From: Actinomadura barringtoniae
GTDB lineage: Bacteria; Actinomycetota; Actinomycetes; Streptosporangiales; Streptosporangiaceae
DNA length: 64,000 bases
NCBI RefSeq assembly: GCF_017573505.1
Contig: NZ_JAGEOJ010000011.1
Coordinates: forward strand, 1 to 64,000
Reading direction: 5' to 3'
Below the pieces are notes generated by a model. That model was not told the origin of the DNA and did no database searches. It worked only from the letters and a program-made list of their open reading frames with translations. This document shows, piece by piece, positions 8,130-16,663 of this stretch; the first letter of the stretch is position 1; each line of letters opens with the position of its first letter. Position numbers and translations under genes: made by a program.

Positions 8130-9281
8130 TTACTTCGTGGAGAAGGCGTAGACGGTGGTCGCGTCGAAGGCCTGGCCCGGGCGCAGAACGGTGGAGGGGA
8201 AGTTCGGCTTGTTGGGGGAGTCGGGGAAGTGCTGGGTCTCCAGGCAGAACGCGTCGCCCTGGCGATAGGCGTGGCCGCTCGTACCGACCAGGGTGCCGTC
8301 CAGGAAGTTGGCCGTGTAGAGCTGCACTCCGGGCTGAGTGGTGCTGGCCTCCATGACCCGGCCGCTGCGGGGGTCGGTGACTTTTGCGGCCAGGGTGAGG
8401 GCATTCGGCTTGGGCTTGTTAAGGACGTAGTTGTGGTCGTAGCCGTGGCCGATCAGGAGCTGCGGGTCGTTGTCGCGAATGCGCTCGCCGATGGCGTGGG
8501 GGCTGATGAAGTCGAACGGGGTGCCCTTGACCGACGCGATGGGGCCCAGCGGGATGGAGGTGTCGTCGACCGGGGTGTAGCGGTCGGCGTTGAGCTGCAG
8601 GCGGTGGTCGTACGCCACGCCCGAGCCCTCACCGGCCAGGTTGAAGTAGGAATGGTTGGTCAGGTTGACGATCGTGGCCTTGTCGGTGGTGGCGTGATAG
8701 CCGATCTGAAGGGCGTTCTTCCTGGTGAGGGTGTAGGTGACCGTGGTCTTCAGCGTCCCGGGGTAGTGCTCCTCGCCGTCGACGCTGGTGTAGGTCAGCC
8801 GTAGCCCCACGCTGTCCTTGCCTCGAACGGGCTCGGCCTTCCAGACCTTGGTGTTGAATCCCTTGAGCCCGCCGTGCAGGCTGTTGGGCCCATTGTTGAT
8901 GGCCAGCTGGTAGGTCTTGCCGTCGAGGGTGAAACGGCCCTTGGCGATGCGGTTGGCATAACGGCCGATGAGCGCGCCGAAGTAGGGGCCGCCGTTCTTG
9001 TCCACGTAGTCCTTGAGCGTTCTGAAGCCCAGCACGACATTGCCACGATGACCATGCCTATCGGGGACCTCGAGGGTCTGGATGATCCCGCCATAGGTGA
9101 GGATCCGCACCCTGGTCCGCCCGTTGGTGAGGGTGTACCGATCCACCTTCGTACCGTCGGCGAGCTTGCCGAACGCCTCCTTGGTGATGGAGCCCTCGGC
9201 GCTGGGAGCCGCGCTCGACGGTGGTGCCGACACGATGAGCGCGGAGCCGACTGCGGTGACGGCGACGATGCTCTTCCTCAT
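8130..9281 (-). CDS. galM: Secreted aldose 1-epimerase
   Basis: 383 residues. It interconverts alpha and beta anomers of galactose or related aldoses, here outside the membrane because a Sec signal peptide is present (MRKSIVAVTAVGSALIVSA, cleavage near PSSAAPSA). Mutarotase motifs are clear: GRYANRIAKGRF, NGPNSLHGG, NLTNHSYFNLAG with the catalytic His, and GYDHNYVLN. A conserved Glu follows in the C-terminal LETQHFPDSPN. The ATG has GAGGAG upstream. A LacI-type palindrome lies about 40 bases ahead of the start, suggesting sugar-responsive repression. No other galactose gene is adjacent. Confidence 0.92.
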   Translation of the reverse strand: MRKSIVAVTAVGSALIVSAPPSSAAPSAEGSITKEAFGKLADGTKVDRYTLTNGRTRVRILTYGGIIQTLEVPDRHGHRGNVVLGFRTLKDYVDKNGGPYFGALIGRYANRIAKGRFTLDGKTYQLAINNGPNSLHGGLKGFNTKVWKAEPVRGKDSVGLRLTYTSVDGEEHYPGTLKTTVTYTLTRKNALQIGYHATTDKATIVNLTNHSYFNLAGEGSGVAYDHRLQLNADRYTPVDDTSIPLGPIASVKGTPFDFISPHAIGERIRDNDPQLLIGHGYDHNYVLNKPKPNALTLAAKVTDPRSGRVMEASTTQPGVQLYTANFLDGTLVGTSGHAYRQGDAFCLETQHFPDSPNKPNFPSTVLRPGQAFDATTVYAFSTK

Positions 9282-9319
9282 GGTCTCCTCGGTTCTGCCG
9301 TAATGGCTGGATCGACGAC

Positions 9320-9333
9320 TGAAAACGTTTGCA
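9320..9333. promoter_or_regulatory. LacI-type operator before galM
   Basis: TGAAAACGTTTGCA with a perfect AAACGTTT core, 39-52 bases upstream of the galM start. It matches 12 of 14 positions of the site at 63219-63232 in the catabolic module at the right end of the window. Confidence 0.55.
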
Positions 9334-10331
9334 ACAACGTGCGGAAGGCTCCGCTCCCATGAATCCGGCGGTTCGTTCGACTGAGATCTGGCTCTTCGTA
9401 GCGGCTGGCAAGTGGGAGCAAGGGCCACACGGTGAACGGTTCGCCGGATCACCAGCGAGGACTCGGGCCCTCGCCTCCAGCACCTGTGAACGCATCCCGA
9501 CAGCGATGGGACGAGACGGCATTTGGTCAGGTCAGTGCGGGCGGGCTTGTGATTAGGGGACGGGATAGGTCGCGGGTTCGTACGTACGACGCCGGGCGGT
9601 GCACAAAGCGTGGGCGGTGCGCACAAAGCGCGGAAGGTGCGGACGGACGTGCTGGTGAGATGCGGACGGGGCGGGTGGCGCGGACGGGGGCGGGGCGGCG
9701 CGGCGATGTGGGTGCGGACGCCGCGGGGTGGACTAGGCGCTGCGGGAGGTCACGAGGAGGCGGGTGCTCTGTAGGAAGCGGATCGCTGCGGAAGAACTGG
9801 GGGCGGTGGGCACGCTCCGCGGCCGTGCCGATGACGCGTGGCGCTGCGTGCGACGTGGCCATGCGTGCGACGGGGTGGTGCGTGCGACGGGGTGGTGTGG
9901 ACGCTGTGCGCACAGTGCGGATGGCGGACAGTGTGTGCGGGTGGGCATCGGGGTGATGCGGACGCCGTGTGGAAGGCGGACGGCGAGGGCTGTGCGGGTG
10001 GAGGGCGGACGGTGTGAGCCGGGGATGTGGGTCGCGGGGGACGTCGTGCAGTGGGTGTGGCGGATACGCCGCGGGCGCGGGTGACATGGATGGGGCGGGG
10101 TTGATTGGGGCGTGGAAGGCGGCCTTGGTGGGGGCCGCTGCGTGCGGGCCGCCGCAGCCTTGGTGGGGCTTGCGGGTGAAGGCGAGGGCGGGGGCGTCGC
10201 GCGGGCGATGCGGGCCATGCGCGGAGGGTGTGCGTGACGTGGATGGGGGGCGGGGTTGGTTGGGGCGCATGAAAGCGGCCCGGGTGGGGCTGCGGCGCGG
10301 TGGTTAGGCCGCGCCGCAGCCCCGATGGGCC
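9334..10331. repeat. Low-complexity G-rich intergenic region
   Basis: About 1 kb without a credible gene. From about 9590 onward it is built of degenerate motifs such as GGGCGGTGCGCACAAAGCG, GTGCGACGGGGTGGTG and GTGGAAGGCGGAC. The long minus-strand frames it creates are Pro/His/Arg/Thr-rich and look like repeat translations. The M28 peptidase gene ends at its right edge and galM starts at its left. Confidence 0.7.
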
Positions 10332-12449
10332 TTACGGGGTGAGGGTGTGGGTGGTGGCCTTGAGGCTGTCGTACAGGTGGGCCTCGTAGGCCTTGGCGGT
10401 CGGGACGTCCTTGTTGGTGAACAGGGCGTCGTAGAGGGCTGGAAGACGCTGGGTCGCGTAGCCGGTGTCGATACCGGGCGCGTACATCTGGTGCCGGTAC
10501 CAGGGGCGGCCGGGGAGGCCCAGCTTGGTCAGGAGGTCTCGTTCGGCCTGCATGAGCTTGTCGTTGAGGCGGCGGAACGCGGCCGTGTCGCCGTGCTGGA
10601 GCGCGGCGTCGGCGCGGGCTTGGAGGGCCTGCGCTGCTTGCTGCCACGCCTTGGCCTGGGCGGTGTCACGCGAGACGTCCACCACGACCTTGCCCAGTTG
10701 CTTCTGCTGCTGGGCGGTGAAGTCGTTGAGGTAGGTGACCGTCTCGGCGGCGTACGGCTGATAGTGCATGGTCAGGACGTCGGCGTTGGCCATGCGCAGG
10801 ACCGCGATGCCGGTCAGGCGGGACATCGCCGCGTGGTACTCGAACGACGGGTCCCCGAAGTGGGACATCCAGTAGAAGTCGTCGCACGAGCAGTGGTAGT
10901 TGCCCGATGAGCCCGGTGTCGAGGCGCCCATGTCCATCGCCGGAACGCCGTAGCGCTCGAAGAACGGCTGGAAGTCCGAGCCACCGCCGATGCGGTCGAT
11001 GGGGGTCTTCCCGTCGTTGTCCTTCTTCCATGCGTCGTAGATGGTGCCGCCGGTGCCGGGCCAGTCGACCGCCTTGGTGGCGTCGATGACCGTGTCGTCC
11101 AGGGCGGGCGTCGCCGCGGCGCCGAACTGGGAGCCGCCCGCGCCGTCCATGTTCACGTACGCCACGGCATTGCGCAGTTGGCTTCCGCGCTGCTCCGCGT
11201 ATTCGGTGGAGCCGAGGATGCCGTACTCCTCGCCGTCCCAGTTGGCGAGGACGATGGAGCGCTTGGGATGCCAGCCCTTCTTGAGCAGCTGACCGAGGGC
11301 GCGGCCCACCTGGAGAACGTTCTCAGTGCCGGAGAGATTGTCGTCGCTCCCGTAAACCCAGGCGTCGCGGTGTCCGCCCAGGAAGACTTCCTGGTCAGGG
11401 CGCTCGGTGCCGGGGATGCGGACGATGACGTCCCAGATCGGCTTGATGCTGAAGTCGTTCTTGAGATCGAGATGGACCTTCGTACCGCCCGGGCCGAAGC
11501 GGTAGGGGAACGGGAGACCGCCCTGCCACTCCTTGGGGACCTGGGTGCCCTTGAGCGCCTTCAGCAGCGGCTGCGCGGCGCCGTAGGAGATCGGGGTCGT
11601 GGGGATGAGGCCGCGCAGTGCCGGGGCCTCGGATGGCTTGATCCGCTTGGCGTGCTTGGTGGACGCCCAGCCGGGTGTCAGCGGGTCGCCGACGGCGAGC
11701 TGGATCTGCTCGATGCTGCCGCGCTGGATGCCGTCGGCCGCTCGCCAGGGCCCCTCGGGATAGACCTTGCCCTTGGTGAAGCCGTCGTCCTTGGGGTCGG
11801 AGTAGATCAGGACGCCCTTCGCGCCCGCCTTGGCGGCCTCGCGAGGCTTGATGCCGCGGAACGTCGCGCCGTAGCGGATCAGGGCGATCTTCCCCTTGAC
11901 CGAGACGCCGTTCTTGGCGAGCAGCGCGAAGTCCTCGGGCCGCCCGTAGTTGGCGTAGACGACATCGCCCTCGATGTTGCCGGACGGGGAGTAGCCGTTG
12001 TGGCCGGGGATGATGTCTTCGTAGTGCTGCTGCCAGGGTTGGCGCTTCTCCTTGACCGGCAGCGACTGGCGGGTCGGTGCGGTCATCGTCACGCTGACGT
12101 GCTTGGGATAGGAGAGATAGGTGTAGTAGGTCTTGATCTCGGGCTTGAGGCCGTACGAGCGCAGTTCGCGGACCACGCGCTGGACGCGGTGCCAGTCGCC
12201 GGTCGTGCCGGCGAGCGCGGGCTCGGAGGCGAGCTCCGCGTCGAGGCTGCGCCCCTTCGCGCCCGAGGGGATCGCGCTGAACGCCTTCTCGTACTGGCGC
12301 TGCCATTTGGAATGGGCGGCGGTGAAGCCGGGGATCGGACTGGAATCGGAGGGTTGCGCCGACGCCGTTGCGGGTGCGGCGACAAGGGAGACGGTGGTGG
12401 CGGCGGCCGCCGCCATGGCCAGGAATCGAGGCCGGAACACCTGCGGCAC
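10332..12449 (-). CDS. Secreted M28 metallopeptidase, glutamate carboxypeptidase II (PSMA)-like
   Basis: About 705 residues with a signal peptide (MAAAAATTVSLVAAPATASA). The layout is that of GCPII/transferrin-receptor proteins: a short N domain, a PA domain (about 160-330), an M28 zinc peptidase domain (about 340-590) and a C-terminal helical dimerisation domain. Zinc ligands and catalytic residues are seen: GGHRDAWVYG with SDDNLSG, the acid pair in WDGEEYG, NMDGAG, and a late His in SFEYHAAM. It probably removes C-terminal residues from extracellular peptides. The start is a GTG at 12449 or the GTG three codons on; the latter is better spaced from GGGAG. It stands downstream of the glycosyltransferase on the same strand, 111 bases away. 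Confidence 0.88.
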   Translation of the reverse strand: MPQVFRPRFLAMAAAAATTVSLVAAPATASAQPSDSSPIPGFTAAHSKWQRQYEKAFSAIPSGAKGRSLDAELASEPALAGTTGDWHRVQRVVRELRSYGLKPEIKTYYTYLSYPKHVSVTMTAPTRQSLPVKEKRQPWQQHYEDIIPGHNGYSPSGNIEGDVVYANYGRPEDFALLAKNGVSVKGKIALIRYGATFRGIKPREAAKAGAKGVLIYSDPKDDGFTKGKVYPEGPWRAADGIQRGSIEQIQLAVGDPLTPGWASTKHAKRIKPSEAPALRGLIPTTPISYGAAQPLLKALKGTQVPKEWQGGLPFPYRFGPGGTKVHLDLKNDFSIKPIWDVIVRIPGTERPDQEVFLGGHRDAWVYGSDDNLSGTENVLQVGRALGQLLKKGWHPKRSIVLANWDGEEYGILGSTEYAEQRGSQLRNAVAYVNMDGAGGSQFGAAATPALDDTVIDATKAVDWPGTGGTIYDAWKKDNDGKTPIDRIGGGSDFQPFFERYGVPAMDMGASTPGSSGNYHCSCDDFYWMSHFGDPSFEYHAAMSRLTGIAVLRMANADVLTMHYQPYAAETVTYLNDFTAQQQKQLGKVVVDVSRDTAQAKAWQQAAQALQARADAALQHGDTAAFRRLNDKLMQAERDLLTKLGLPGRPWYRHQMYAPGIDTGYATQRLPALYDALFTNKDVPTAKAYEAHLYDSLKATTHTLTP

Positions 12450-12560
12450 CTCCCGGTACTTGTGGTACGGGTGCGCCCGGACCGTACGTCGCGATCACCC
12501 GAAGATCTAGATCGCCTGCCGGAACCGGCCACAACGACCGGTCCCGGCGCGGAACGTTCA

Positions 12561-13940
12561 TCAACCGCGGCCCTTCTCGTAGACGGTCAGGCTGCTGGCG
12601 AGCCGGAGCGGCACCAGGATCAGCTCGATGACCAGGGCTTTCCACGCGTAGTAGGTGTTGACTGCGCGCGTCGGATAGATGCACGGGACGTTGCCGAGCA
12701 CCTTGAGAACGGAAAGGTGACGTCTTCGTACCGCGTACAGCAGCGGCGGGGTGATGAGCACCAGCTCCGAGCCCAGCCACGCGGCGATCGCATGGACGGG
12801 CGAGACGTGCCAGACGAAGGTGAGGAGGATCGGGCTCGCCCACCAGAGCGGAGCCAGGAGGATCTCCATCACCGCCAGTGCGACCCAGACCGCGAGCATC
12901 GGTTTGCGTCTGGCCATCGGGCAGATGTGCAGCCGCACGTTCTGGAAGAAGCCGGCCATCCAGCGCCACACCTGTTTTCGCAGGTAGAGGAGTGTCTCCG
13001 GATCGGCGGCCCACGCCACGGCGTCGGACACGTACATCGCCTTGAGCCCGGCGATCTGCCACGACCAGGTCGCGTCCATGTCCTCGACGATCGTCCGCTC
13101 GGGGAAGCCGCCCAGCTCGCGGAGCGCGTCCAGGCGGAACGCCGAGCAGCATCCCGAGCACACGACCGGGCTGCGCGCACCGGCCTGGATCGGGCGCTGG
13201 AAGTGGAAGCCGAAGAGGTACTCGATCGAGCGGCCGCGCTCCCAGACCGTACGGGTGAACCTGGTCTGCACGTTGCCCGCCGCGACGACGACCTGAGGGT
13301 CGGCGAAGACGGGCTTGATCCGTTCGACGTAGTCCGGCGCCAGCACGGTGTCGGCGTCGACGGCCAGGACCAGGTCCGTACGGCAGTGGGGGAGCGCGTG
13401 GTTCTGCGCCCGCGCCTTGCTGCCCAGGTTGCGCTCAGGGCGGAGCACGGTCACGCCGTACGCCCTGGCGACCTCGCCCGTCCGGTCGGTGGACCCGTCG
13501 TCCACCACGATGATCTCCTCGGCGGTCACGGTCTGCCGCAGTAACGACTCGAGCGTCGCCGGCAACCCCTCCTCCTCGTTATGCGCAGGCACGATGAACG
13601 TCAGCGTCGGCCCCTGCGACGACGGGTGGGGCACATCGGGCGTGGCGGTGAGCGTCTCACCACCAGTAGGTGCCAGCGAGGCAACGTGCATCGTGTCCGA
13701 TTGCGCAACCGGGCCGGTGCGCGGCGAGACGCCGGAGGGCACCAGAGCTGCAACGCGCGTCGCCATGTCCGATCGCATGACCGAGCCGGTGCGCGTTGAG
13801 GCGCTGGCGGGCGCGGACTTGCCGGTCTGCGTCGATGCACCGGTGGGCAGCGTGGAACCCGCCCGTGAGGGCGTGGCGGTGGACGGCTCGGGCGGGGTGG
13901 TGGGCGGAGCGGGAATGGTGGGAGGGGTGAGGGTGGTCAT
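12561..13940 (-). CDS. Membrane-bound processive family-2 glycosyltransferase
   Basis: 459 residues. The GT2 domain begins near residue 112 (LTFIVPAHNEEEGLP) and has VVDDGS (146-150), DAD (195-197), the EDMD acceptor motif (286-289) and QVWRW (323-327), the QxxRW signature of processive synthases such as NodC, hyaluronan and poly-N-acetylglucosamine synthases. C-terminal membrane segments lie at about 340-360, 365-400 and 425-450. The first 110 residues are a Ser/Thr/Pro/Ala-rich, internally repetitive, probably disordered cytoplasmic extension (SDMATRVAAL...SDTMHVASLA). The start overlaps a 35-codon gene upstream by ATGA. It probably makes an extracellular polysaccharide; the sugar is not known. 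Confidence 0.88.
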   Translation of the reverse strand: MTTLTPPTIPAPPTTPPEPSTATPSRAGSTLPTGASTQTGKSAPASASTRTGSVMRSDMATRVAALVPSGVSPRTGPVAQSDTMHVASLAPTGGETLTATPDVPHPSSQGPTLTFIVPAHNEEEGLPATLESLLRQTVTAEEIIVVDDGSTDRTGEVARAYGVTVLRPERNLGSKARAQNHALPHCRTDLVLAVDADTVLAPDYVERIKPVFADPQVVVAAGNVQTRFTRTVWERGRSIEYLFGFHFQRPIQAGARSPVVCSGCCSAFRLDALRELGGFPERTIVEDMDATWSWQIAGLKAMYVSDAVAWAADPETLLYLRKQVWRWMAGFFQNVRLHICPMARRKPMLAVWVALAVMEILLAPLWWASPILLTFVWHVSPVHAIAAWLGSELVLITPPLLYAVRRRHLSVLKVLGNVPCIYPTRAVNTYYAWKALVIELILVPLRLASSLTVYEKGRG

Positions 13941-14044
13941 CGGGCGCCTCGCAGACGCCGGTAGGTGCGGCCGGTGCTCGTCGCAAGCCAGACCGCGCCG
14001 TAGATGATCGTGCTGAACCCCATTCCGGGGAAGCCGCCGTGCAT
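13937..14044 (-). CDS. 35-residue hydrophobic micro-protein coupled to the glycosyltransferase
   Basis: A tiny gene ending in the ATGA overlap with the glycosyltransferase start. The ATG at 14044 has AAAGGGG about 6 bases upstream. The product is MHGGFPGMGFSTIIYGAVWL followed by a short basic tail, so one membrane segment (about residues 8-22) and a positive C terminus. Stop/start overlap and a proper ribosome-binding site argue that it is translated. By analogy with small membrane partners of processive synthases (PgaD, IcaD), it could assist the synthase; that is inference only, as no similarity is claimed. Confidence 0.6.
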   Translation of the reverse strand: MHGGFPGMGFSTIIYGAVWLATSTGRTYRRLRGAR

Positions 14045-14131
14045 GTCAGGCCCCTTTCTCGATGGTGTGGCCGGTATGCCTGGTGACCATCGTGCGGCCG
14101 GTGTGACGGCAGAAATAGTGGAACGGGATTC

Positions 14132-14140
14132 TGTGGATAA
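14132..14140 (-). promoter_or_regulatory. Consensus DnaA box
   Basis: TGTGGATAA, the reverse complement of the perfect DnaA box TTATCCACA, in the gap between the micro-protein and the LLM gene. It is embedded in a 14-base stretch that recurs inverted at 16604-16617. Confidence 0.5.
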
Positions 14141-14210
14141 CTCATTCGTCGAACGATTCTGAACAGGACTGATCTGGCGGACCGCCTTCAGTCCGCGACG
14201 ATCACGCGGA

Positions 14211-14222
14211 TAGCCTGGGCGA
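14211..14222 (+). promoter_or_regulatory. Probable leaderless promoter of the LLM oxidoreductase
   Basis: TAGCCT at 14211-14216 ends 6 bases before the GTG start, a typical actinobacterial leaderless arrangement. A weak -35 (TTCAGT, 14187-14192) lies 18 bases upstream. No Shine-Dalgarno sequence is present. Confidence 0.45.
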
Positions 14223-15071
14223 GTGCTGCTTGGAGTGAATGTCCCGAACTTCGGACCGGGCACCGATCCGGCGATGCTGCGCTCCTGGGCGCAGACCGTC
14301 GAGGGCCTCGGCTACGGGCTGCTGATGGTCTCCGACCACGTGGCCATCACGCCCGACGTCGCCGAGCAGTACCCGGCGCCGTTCTATGAACCCTTCACCG
14401 CCCTGTCCTACCTGGCGGGGCTTACCACGCGAGTCCGGCTCGGCACCACCGTGCTGATCGCTCCGTACCGCCATCCACTGCTCGTCGCCCGGATGTCGGC
14501 CAACCTCAACCAGCTCAGCGGCGGGCGGTTCGTCCTTGGCGTGGGCGTCGGGTGGGCGCGGCAGGAGTTCGAGGCGCTCGGAGTGCCGTTCGAACGGCGC
14601 GGGCGGCTGACGGACGAGCACATCACGGCCGTACGGGCCGCCTGGGACAACGAGTACGACTACCGGAGCGGACCCCTGCCAATCTGGATCGGCGGCAACA
14701 GCGACGCCGCCCTGCGGAGGGCGGTGCGGCTCGGGGATGCCTGGCACCCGCTGAGGTTCACGCTGCCCTGGCTGAACGAGGCGCTGGAGCGGCTGAGCAG
14801 TATTGCGGACGAGCATGAGAAGCCAGTCCCGCTCCTAGCCCCGCGCATCGTTCTGCGGCTAACCGACAAGCGGGCCACCGGTACTGACCGGCAAGCGGGC
14901 GAAGGCACGATCGATCAGGTCATGGACGATCTGGAAGAACTCAGGCGCCTGGGTGCCGAGAGCGTCGTCCTCGACCCGTTCAGCGGCGACCCGGACGAGA
15001 CGCTGCGCCCCGAGCCCTCCTGGCAGGCCCTCGCCACCGTGGCCGCCAACGTTCAGATGCAGCTGCAGTAG
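14223..15071 (+). CDS. LLM-class (F420-type) oxidoreductase
   Basis: 282 residues of the luciferase-like monooxygenase superfamily, most like the actinobacterial Rv2161c-type group that uses coenzyme F420. Features: LLGVNVPNFGPG at the N terminus, GYGLLMVSDHV, RVRLGTTVLIAPYRHPL, the GRFVLGVGVGW motif, and LPIWIGGNSDAALRRAVRLG in the cofactor-binding C-terminal half. It would reduce or oxidise an organic substrate by hydride transfer; the substrate is unknown. The GTG start at 14223 begins at the first beta strand and seems leaderless. Confidence 0.85.
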   Translation: MLLGVNVPNFGPGTDPAMLRSWAQTVEGLGYGLLMVSDHVAITPDVAEQYPAPFYEPFTALSYLAGLTTRVRLGTTVLIAPYRHPLLVARMSANLNQLSGGRFVLGVGVGWARQEFEALGVPFERRGRLTDEHITAVRAAWDNEYDYRSGPLPIWIGGNSDAALRRAVRLGDAWHPLRFTLPWLNEALERLSSIADEHEKPVPLLAPRIVLRLTDKRATGTDRQAGEGTIDQVMDDLEELRRLGAESVVLDPFSGDPDETLRPEPSWQALATVAANVQMQLQ

Positions 15072-15133
15072 GCGACGAGGGCCCTGCGTTCGAGGGGAGG
15101 GCCTGCGTTCCGAGGGGATATGGCTGGCAGCCC

Positions 15134-15589
15134 TTAGTGGGCGGACCCTGCTGCGCCGGGGGCTGAGCCTGCCAGCGGCGTCGTGTCGAGATATCTGACC
15201 TCGTAGACCCGTTCGCTGAACTTCCAGCCTTCCGGGGTCCGCTGGTAGCGGTCGTGATAGACGGCGAAGTTCACCCCCTCGATGCCGTCCAGAGTGCGCA
15301 CCACCTCGTGGATGTACGCGCGCCCGGTAGCGGTGTCGCCGTCGATCTGGACGGCCCCCGGGTGCGTGTTCTGCACGAAGAAGTCCCATCGGGCTTGCAG
15401 CCGTTCACCCTGCGCCAGGATTTCCGCCGGGCCCACCGCCTCAGTGGGAACGTTGGGCATTCGCAGCGCGCCGTCCTCGGTGAAGAGTGACGCCAGGCGG
15501 GCGCGGTCACGCATCATCGCGGCGTCGGAGAACTCGCTACGCAGGGCTTCGATCTCTACGCGGTCGGCGATGGCTTGAAGATCGGTCAT
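15134..15589 (-). CDS. SnoaL/NTF2-like fold protein
   Basis: 151 residues forming a single cone-shaped NTF2-like domain: helix IEALRSEFSDAAMMRDRARLASLFTED, then strands including GDTATGRAYIHEVVRT, YHDRYQRTPEGWKFSERVYEVRYL. Such proteins are ring-opening cyclases, dehydratases or small-molecule isomerases, or have no known activity. The Asp/His pocket residues are present but do not define a substrate. It lies 33 bases downstream of the hemerythrin gene on the same strand, so the two are probably co-transcribed. Confidence 0.75.
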   Translation of the reverse strand: MTDLQAIADRVEIEALRSEFSDAAMMRDRARLASLFTEDGALRMPNVPTEAVGPAEILAQGERLQARWDFFVQNTHPGAVQIDGDTATGRAYIHEVVRTLDGIEGVNFAVYHDRYQRTPEGWKFSERVYEVRYLDTTPLAGSAPGAAGSAH

Positions 15590-15622
15590 CAGTCTTGCCC
15601 TTCCAATCAGAGTTGTTGACGC

Positions 15623-16258
15623 TCAGGCCCTGGCGTTCCACCTGTCGAGGGCGGAGTACGCGGGCTGCCATTCGTTCTGATAAGCCGCGCGTACCGGATC
15701 CGGCAGAACGGTCAGCATCAACGCGACGACCTCCTCGTCCGCACCATCGAGCAGCCACGGGACCAGGCGGGGCGTGTCCGGCCCGGTCCGGGTGCTGTGG
15801 ACCTGGCCGTAGTGCATCCACTGCTCCAGCGTCATGGTCGCGTCGATCAGCGGCAGGCCCTCGTCTTCCTCGTGCTTCAAGTGGCCGCGCAGCCCGTCGG
15901 CCAGCGCTTCCGTCAGTGCCGCAACGTGTTCCGGCCCGGACTCGCGGTCGGCCAGGGCGGCGTCGATCGCATCGAGGAGCGGGTCGATGGCGGCGTGCTC
16001 GGACTCCATCGCGTCCAGCAGAGCCAGGTCGTCGGGCCGGCCGGTCAGGACCTCGCGCATCACCGGCCAGATCGCCTCGTCCTCGGCGGTGTGGTGGATG
16101 TGCAGGGCCTTCTTGAACATCTCCCAGCCGACGGCGGTGGCGAGGATCCGCCGGGGATCGTCGTCCGTGCGCGCGGCGGTCTTGGCGATGAACTCCAGCT
16201 CGCGCCGCAGCGCGTTGTGCATCGCGAACATCAACGTCATGTCGAGCTTGTCGCTCAT
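15623..16258 (-). CDS. Hemerythrin HHE-domain protein
   Basis: 211 residues. A four-helix di-iron fold is indicated by the spaced His/Glu ligands: MHNALRRELE, HIHHTAEDE, ESEHAAIDPLLD, and HLKHEEDEGLPLI. Such proteins bind oxygen, or sense or scavenge reactive oxygen or nitrogen species. The ATG at 16258 has GGGAGAG upstream; the frame continues upstream into low-complexity sequence, which is not part of the gene. Its neighbour downstream is the SnoaL-like protein. Confidence 0.85.
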   Translation of the reverse strand: MSDKLDMTLMFAMHNALRRELEFIAKTAARTDDDPRRILATAVGWEMFKKALHIHHTAEDEAIWPVMREVLTGRPDDLALLDAMESEHAAIDPLLDAIDAALADRESGPEHVAALTEALADGLRGHLKHEEDEGLPLIDATMTLEQWMHYGQVHSTRTGPDTPRLVPWLLDGADEEVVALMLTVLPDPVRAAYQNEWQPAYSALDRWNARA

Positions 16259-16329
16259 GATCTCTCCCGTGTCGTATCGGCGTGCCGATCGGATCGATGC
16301 ACTACTGACGACACAGGCCCTCAAAATGT

Positions 16330-16560
16330 CAGGCGGCAGCCGAAGCTCCGGTGGCGTCCGCAGTCCCACCCCTGGCCGTAGCCCAGCCCTCGCAGCCGCC
16401 CCCGCCCCCGCAGCCGCGCCCCGGACCTGGACCACAAGCCCCGGACTCAGACTTGGACTTGGACCGCGGCCCCGGCCCCGGACTTGGACCTGGACGTGGA
16501 CCGCAGCTGGGCTTGGATCGCAGTCCCGGAATCGGACCCTGACACGGACGGCGGGCTCGC
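16330..16560. repeat. CCCGG/GGACTTGGAC low-complexity gap
   Basis: The 405-base divergent gap between the hemerythrin and recD2 genes is mostly degenerate CCCCGGACC, TTGGACCT and GGACTTGGACC repeats. There is no credible gene. The promoter region of recD2 and a DnaA box lie at its right end. Confidence 0.7.
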
Positions 16561-16604
16561 CCTCGGATGCAGTTCTGGCTTCGGCTGAGGTTCCGATCGG
16601 AAAG

Positions 16605-16613
16605 TTATCCACA
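16605..16613 (+). promoter_or_regulatory. Consensus DnaA box upstream of recD2
   Basis: TTATCCACA, a perfect DnaA box, 51 bases before the recD2 start. The surrounding 14-mer GTTATCCACAGAAT is the exact inverse of 14128-14141. Confidence 0.55.
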
Positions 16614-16663
16614 GAATGTGGTTCTATTTCGCGGGGTGGTGCGGATCGGACACGATGTGATTC

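Noticed and set aside
9527..10270. A 247-codon minus-strand frame
   Set aside because: Pro/His/Arg/Thr-rich repeat translation with no start context; the other strand and frames are open too.
11178..13544. A 788-codon plus-strand frame
   Set aside because: Antisense to the M28 peptidase and glycosyltransferase, both with complete catalytic motifs. The translation is low-complexity Gly/Leu/Ala/Asp/Arg without a fold.
15072..15133. Possible terminator after the LLM gene
   Set aside because: The segment holds two near-identical direct copies of a GGGCCTGCGTTC..GAGGGGA motif, not an inverted repeat, so no stable hairpin is evident.
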